Shown here: positions 61,813 through 64,000 of the stretch, piece by piece
Numbering within the stretch: the first letter of the stretch is position 1
How the letters are laid out: each line of letters starts with the position of its first letter
NCBI GenBank assembly: GCA_900549285.1
Contig: URNW01000005.1
Span: 1 to 64,000, forward strand
DNA from: an uncultured Mycoplasmatota bacterium
GTDB taxonomy: Bacteria; Bacillota_I; Bacilli_A; RF39; UBA660
Length of the DNA stretch: 64,000 nt
Reading direction: 5' to 3'
The notes under the pieces: generated by a model
What the model was told of the DNA's origin: nothing
Databases searched by the model: none
Seen by the model: only the letters and a program-made list of their open reading frames with translations
Position numbers and translations under genes: made by a program

Positions 61813-62073
61813 TTATGCCACAGCCACATCTCCTGGCTTTGGCTTTTTTACTCCAATAAATTTTAATATCTCTATACCTTTATGCTTATTTAAAAATTCT
61901 ACATATTCTTTCATACTATAACAATAAATATATTTAACATCTTTCTTATATATTAAATCTGCTCTTATTGGTTTATCTTCCTCTATTCACACATATATTC
62001 TTAAAATACCATTATTGCTGATGGTTCTTTTTATTTTATCTAACTTATTATTTAAACTATTTAAACTACCCAT
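61813..62073 (-). pseudogene. Small element gene interrupted by TGA
   Basis: ATG at 62073 opens MGSLNSLNNKLDKIKRTISN, but codon 29 is TGA (61989-61987), after RIYV. The same frame then continues for 57 codons (IEEDKPIRADLIYKK ... LKFIGVKKPKPGDVAVA) to TAA at 61813. A W at the TGA would give YVWIEEDKP, so a single TGG to TGA change is the simplest explanation. TGA is a true stop elsewhere in the window. The start overlaps the TerS-like gene by 8 bp. Function unknown; the size and context are phage-like. Confidence 0.6.
61816..61848 (+). terminator. Terminator after the XRE gene
   Basis: GCCACAGCC (61817-61825) pairs with GGCTTTGGC (61834-61842) with one mismatch, followed by TTTTTT. Confidence 0.7.
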
Positions 62074-62443
62074 TATTAACACTCTCTTTCTCTCTCAATA
62101 ATTCTTTCATTTTATCTATAATATTTCTTTGCTCATTAAATTTTAATATCATCTCTAAAATATTCTTTGACACATTAAATTTAACATTATCACTAGCACT
62201 ATCATTATCTAATATATTATCTAAGACTGTTATAGCCTTATTTCCCATTAAATTTATCTTATCAATGCAATTATCTACTATAAGGCTTTTTCTCTCATTT
62301 AAAACTGCTTTAAACTCGCTATTAGCAAGCCATCTATTCAATGTTGCTTCACTTACTCCAACAATTTTAGCACTTTCAACTATGCTATTTCCTTTTAACA
62401 ATTCATTTATTGCTAATTCTTGTTTTACATTTAACTTAGCCAT
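62066..62443 (-). CDS. TerS-like HTH protein
   Basis: 125 residues. The N-terminal 'QELAINELLKGNSIVESAKI' and 'VGVSEATLNRWLANSEFKAV' form a homeodomain-like HTH, as in phage terminase small subunits and similar element-encoded proteins. The C-terminal half is helical and charged, suited to oligomerisation. No large terminase subunit is in the window, so packaging is not shown. ATG at 62443 is preferred (AAAAGGAG 8 bp upstream) over ATG 62449. It forms an operon with the broken gene downstream. Confidence 0.65.
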   Translation of the reverse strand: MAKLNVKQELAINELLKGNSIVESAKIVGVSEATLNRWLANSEFKAVLNERKSLIVDNCIDKINLMGNKAITVLDNILDNDSASDNVKFNVSKNILEMILKFNEQRNIIDKMKELLREKESVNNG

Positions 62444-62539
62444 AATCATTGCTCCTTTTATTATTTTTAATAAAAATACTATTATTTCCTATTAAAAACT
62501 ATTATTTTTCTATCTTTTTCTTTAATATTATATGTTTTT

Positions 62540-62788
62540 TTATAATTTAATAAATTCTATTATAATAGACTTACTTAAACTACTTATAGCCCTATAATTA
62601 TTAACATTAAAGCATTTTCTACTAACTGGTTTTGCCAATAAATCCAATTTTCTAGCAATATCAAAATAAGCAACTGTAAAACCTTCGCTTTCAATTAAAT
62701 AACTTAATATGCTTTGCTTCTCTATATATTTTATTATATGTTCATAATCTTCTTTTCTATTTCTTGTCTTTCTTCTATTAACATTCAA
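62540..62788 (-). CDS. C-terminal part of the frameshifted Rep-like gene
   Basis: An 82-codon ORF from TTG at 62788, without an RBS. The same frame is open upstream to at least 62880, reading KRIRCVNEWF, KKKKPKERVPKC and SLINLNVNRRKTRNRKED, which has the composition of real coding sequence. This suggests that it is the true continuation of the gene at 62794-63303, in the -1 frame. The segment resembles a helical, HTH-like C-terminal domain ('YFDIARKLDLLAKPVSRKCF'). Confidence 0.5.
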   Translation of the reverse strand: MNVNRRKTRNRKEDYEHIIKYIEKQSILSYLIESEGFTVAYFDIARKLDLLAKPVSRKCFNVNNYRAISSLSKSIIIEFIKL

Positions 62789-62793
62789 ATTTA

Positions 62794-63303
62794 TTAAACT
62801 ACACTTAGGAACTCTTTCTTTTGGCTTTTTCTTTTTCTTAACAAACCACTCATTAACACATCTAATTCTTTTTTATAGCCATTAAAATAATACTTATTAA
62901 AATTCGGGCTATCATAAACTTTTTTATCAAATTCTTCATTACTTAATTTCTTATTTAATATTTTTTGTAAATAATCTTCAATATCTCTAACCATTGTCCC
63001 TAATGGGGCACCACAAACCATAATATGTAAATGCCAATTTACATATCTAATACCTTTAATTTTATTCTTAGGCATAAACTCATAACTAGGTCTTCCAACA
63101 CCTTTGCATTTATATTTATAGTCAACGCTTTTTCCATCTACATTAGATAAACCAACTAAAATGCTATAATCATAATTACTATTTCCATACTTATATTTTA
63201 TAAACTTAATTAAATTATAATAAACTGCCTTTGCTTCTTCTTCACTAAATAGATAATATTCTGGGGTGCTTAATAATGTAACTCCAAATCTTCTACGCCC
63301 CAT
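62794..63303 (-). CDS. HUH-type Rep/relaxase-like protein, N-terminal part
   Basis: 169 codons. 'GIRYVNWHLHIMVCGAPLGT' contains the HUH motif (His-Leu-His), and 'FNKYYFNGYKK' about 45 residues later could hold the catalytic Tyr and the following Lys, as in rolling-circle Rep proteins. The N-terminus 'GRRRFGVTLLSTPEYYLFSE' fits motif 1. After K-K at the A6 tract (62874-62869) the annotated frame runs 26 more codons to a stop, while the -1 frame continues for over 110. It therefore probably needs a frameshift or is a mutant. It would nick DNA to start replication or transfer of the element. Confidence 0.65.
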   Translation of the reverse strand: MGRRRFGVTLLSTPEYYLFSEEEAKAVYYNLIKFIKYKYGNSNYDYSILVGLSNVDGKSVDYKYKCKGVGRPSYEFMPKNKIKGIRYVNWHLHIMVCGAPLGTMVRDIEDYLQKILNKKLSNEEFDKKVYDSPNFNKYYFNGYKKELDVLMSGLLRKRKSQKKEFLSVV

Positions 63304-63592
63304 AATTTTTACTCCTAATTTTTTCTATCAATTCTTTTAATAAAGGCACATTTACTACAATATCTTTATCATACAAATATAAATTCAAATTATCATAACA
63401 CAATAATACTAATGCTATATCATTTACTTTAATAATAAATCTATGTGGCTCAATAAAATTAACATTCGTATCAGCCACTCTAAATATAATTCCATTTTTA
63501 TATTCTAATTTCAAATTATTAAATATGCACATATTATTTAACTTATTATATAAATTCTCATTTAATGGCATATTAACTTTCTCAAATTTCAT
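63293..63592 (-). CDS. Unknown element-encoded protein
   Basis: 99 residues, beta-rich ('IIFRVADTNVNFIEPHRFII', 'KVNDIALVLLCYDNLNLYLY'). No family recognised. ATG 63592 is preferred, with AAGG 10 bp upstream; ATG 63619 would lack an RBS. It overlaps the Rep-like gene by 11 bp and so belongs to the same operon, the gene nearest the tRNA end of the element. Confidence 0.5.
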   Translation of the reverse strand: MKFEKVNMPLNENLYNKLNNMCIFNNLKLEYKNGIIFRVADTNVNFIEPHRFIIKVNDIALVLLCYDNLNLYLYDKDIVVNVPLLKELIEKIRSKNYGA

Positions 63593-63627
63593 ACTATCAA
63601 ACCTTTCTTTAATATGCAAAAAAACTA

Positions 63628-63653
63628 GGATTTCCTATTGAAATTCCTAGCTT
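63628..63653 (-). terminator. Hairpin between the tRNA and the element
   Basis: CTAGGA (63628-63633) pairs with TCCTAG (63648-63653), extended by the inner bases ATTTC/GAAAT. A second small stem, AAACC-AAAA-GGTTT, lies at 63667-63680 and probably ends the tRNA transcript. Confidence 0.5.
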
Positions 63654-63694
63654 TTAGCTATCAAACAAACCAAAAGGTTTGATTTTCCCATAAA

Positions 63695-63771
63695 TGGGGC
63701 GAGATAAGGGAGTCGAACCCTTGCATAACAGAGCCACAATCTGCCGTGTTAACCACTTCACCAATCCCGCC
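63695..63771 (-). tRNA. tRNA-His (GTG)
   Basis: 77 nt including encoded CCA (63697-63695). The acceptor GCGGGAT (63770-63764) pairs with ATCTCGC with one G-T. The extra G at position -1 (63771) faces C73, the identity mark of tRNA-His. The anticodon loop reads TTGTGGC with anticodon GTG, and the T-arm has GGGTTCGACTCCC. It borders the accessory element and is a possible integration site. Confidence 0.97.
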
Positions 63772-63854
63772 ATTTGAACAATATTAGAATATCAAATTTT
63801 ACTTTAAATTGCAACTATTTTTATTTATTTTACTGTAATTTTTATAAAAATTAT

Positions 63855-63862
63855 GCTATACT
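63855..63862 (+). promoter_or_regulatory. Extended -10 promoter of the terminal gene
   Basis: TGC-TATACT (TG at 63854-63855, TATACT at 63857-63862) is an extended -10. Transcription would start near 63869, directly before a terminator-like hairpin. Confidence 0.5.
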
Positions 63863-63872
63863 TTTGTTAAGT

Positions 63873-63906
63873 GCTAGTAAAGACTTAGTTTTTACTAGCT
63901 TTTTTT
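63873..63906 (+). terminator. Terminator-like hairpin at the 5' end of the last gene
   Basis: GCTAGTAAA (63873-63881) pairs perfectly with TTTACTAGC (63891-63899), followed by seven T residues. It lies between the promoter and the RBS of the partial gene. Confidence 0.75.
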
Positions 63907-63920
63907 ATAGGGGTGAAAAT

Positions 63921-64000
63921 GTGATTATTTTTTCATGTTTAAAAAAAGAATTTGATGAATATGTTAATCAAGGAGTTATTAGCAATAAAGTTTATGATGC
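63921..64000 (+). CDS. 5' end of an unknown gene (cut by the window)
   Basis: GTG at 63921 follows the RBS AGGGGTG. The 26 visible codons read MIIFSCLKKEFDEYVNQGVI and then SNKVYD. There is not enough sequence to identify it. The preceding ATG at 63918 runs into TGA immediately, so GTG is the only sensible start. Confidence 0.55.
   Translation, partial: MIIFSCLKKEFDEYVNQGVISNKVYD

Noticed and set aside
61987..61989. TGA read as tryptophan (mycoplasma code)
   Set aside because: Several intact genes end in TGA (2964-3395, 41460-42290, 18093-19022), so recoding of the whole genome is excluded.

Overview
The window is AT-rich chromosomal DNA from a low-GC Firmicutes-type bacterium, most likely a wall-bearing relative of the Mollicutes/Erysipelotrichia among the gut Bacilli. 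The evidence is short intergenic gaps, AGGAGG-type ribosome binding sites, intrinsic terminators, a lipoteichoic-acid-synthase-like protein, MurT/GatD, a TagO/TagA/TagGH-like polymer pathway, pyruvate formate-lyase and a SufC plus short SufB Fe-S system. TGA is used as an ordinary stop (for example at the ends of the genes at 2964-3395 and 41460-42290), so this is the standard bacterial code and not the mycoplasma code.

Layout. 1-12,300: core genes, including a double XRE regulator, an LtaS-like enzyme, GtrA, a lipoprotein, uvrB, sufC-sufB, gatD-murT and glmS, then a decayed IS3-family transposase. 12,361-36,023: a surface-glycan locus on the minus strand. It contains TagO, a TagGH-type ABC exporter, the four enzyme activities for GDP-D-glycero-D-manno-heptose (GmhA, HddA and a fused nucleotidyltransferase-GmhB), WecB with TagA (GlcNAc-ManNAc linkage unit), GalE, several glycosyltransferases including unusual multidomain fusions, an acyltransferase, a radical SAM enzyme and GtrA/GtrB/GT-C modification proteins. 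36,124-43,117: a YugP-like pseudoenzyme, cysS, pflA-pflB, a CDF metal transporter, secG and a small DUF3761-like protein.

43,170-54,000: a LigD-like PE-POL protein and a complete type I-B CRISPR-Cas locus (cas6-cas8-cas7-cas5, array 2, cas3-cas4-cas1-cas2, array 1). Both arrays have a leader carrying a TGTCGA...TCGACA inverted repeat about 83 bp from the first repeat. A third copy of this leader lies on the opposite strand just upstream of the cas operon. It is followed at the equivalent distance by two degenerate repeats, one spacer and a terminator. This cryptic mini-array resembles the crRNA-like regulatory RNAs (CreA/CreR type) known from other type I systems and is the most interesting object in the window.

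54,138-63,771: an accessory region ending at a tRNA-His gene. It contains a two-gene module of a cytosolic Ser/Thr kinase and an unrecognised TIM-barrel-like protein, an operon behind an SOS-type GAAC-N4-GTTC box with a truncated serine resolvase, an ADP-ribosylglycohydrolase gene flanked by about 100-bp direct repeats, a possible membrane-anchored protein, an XRE regulator, a TerS-like HTH protein and a frameshifted HUH Rep-like gene. No tyrosine integrase was seen. The window ends inside a new gene on the plus strand.
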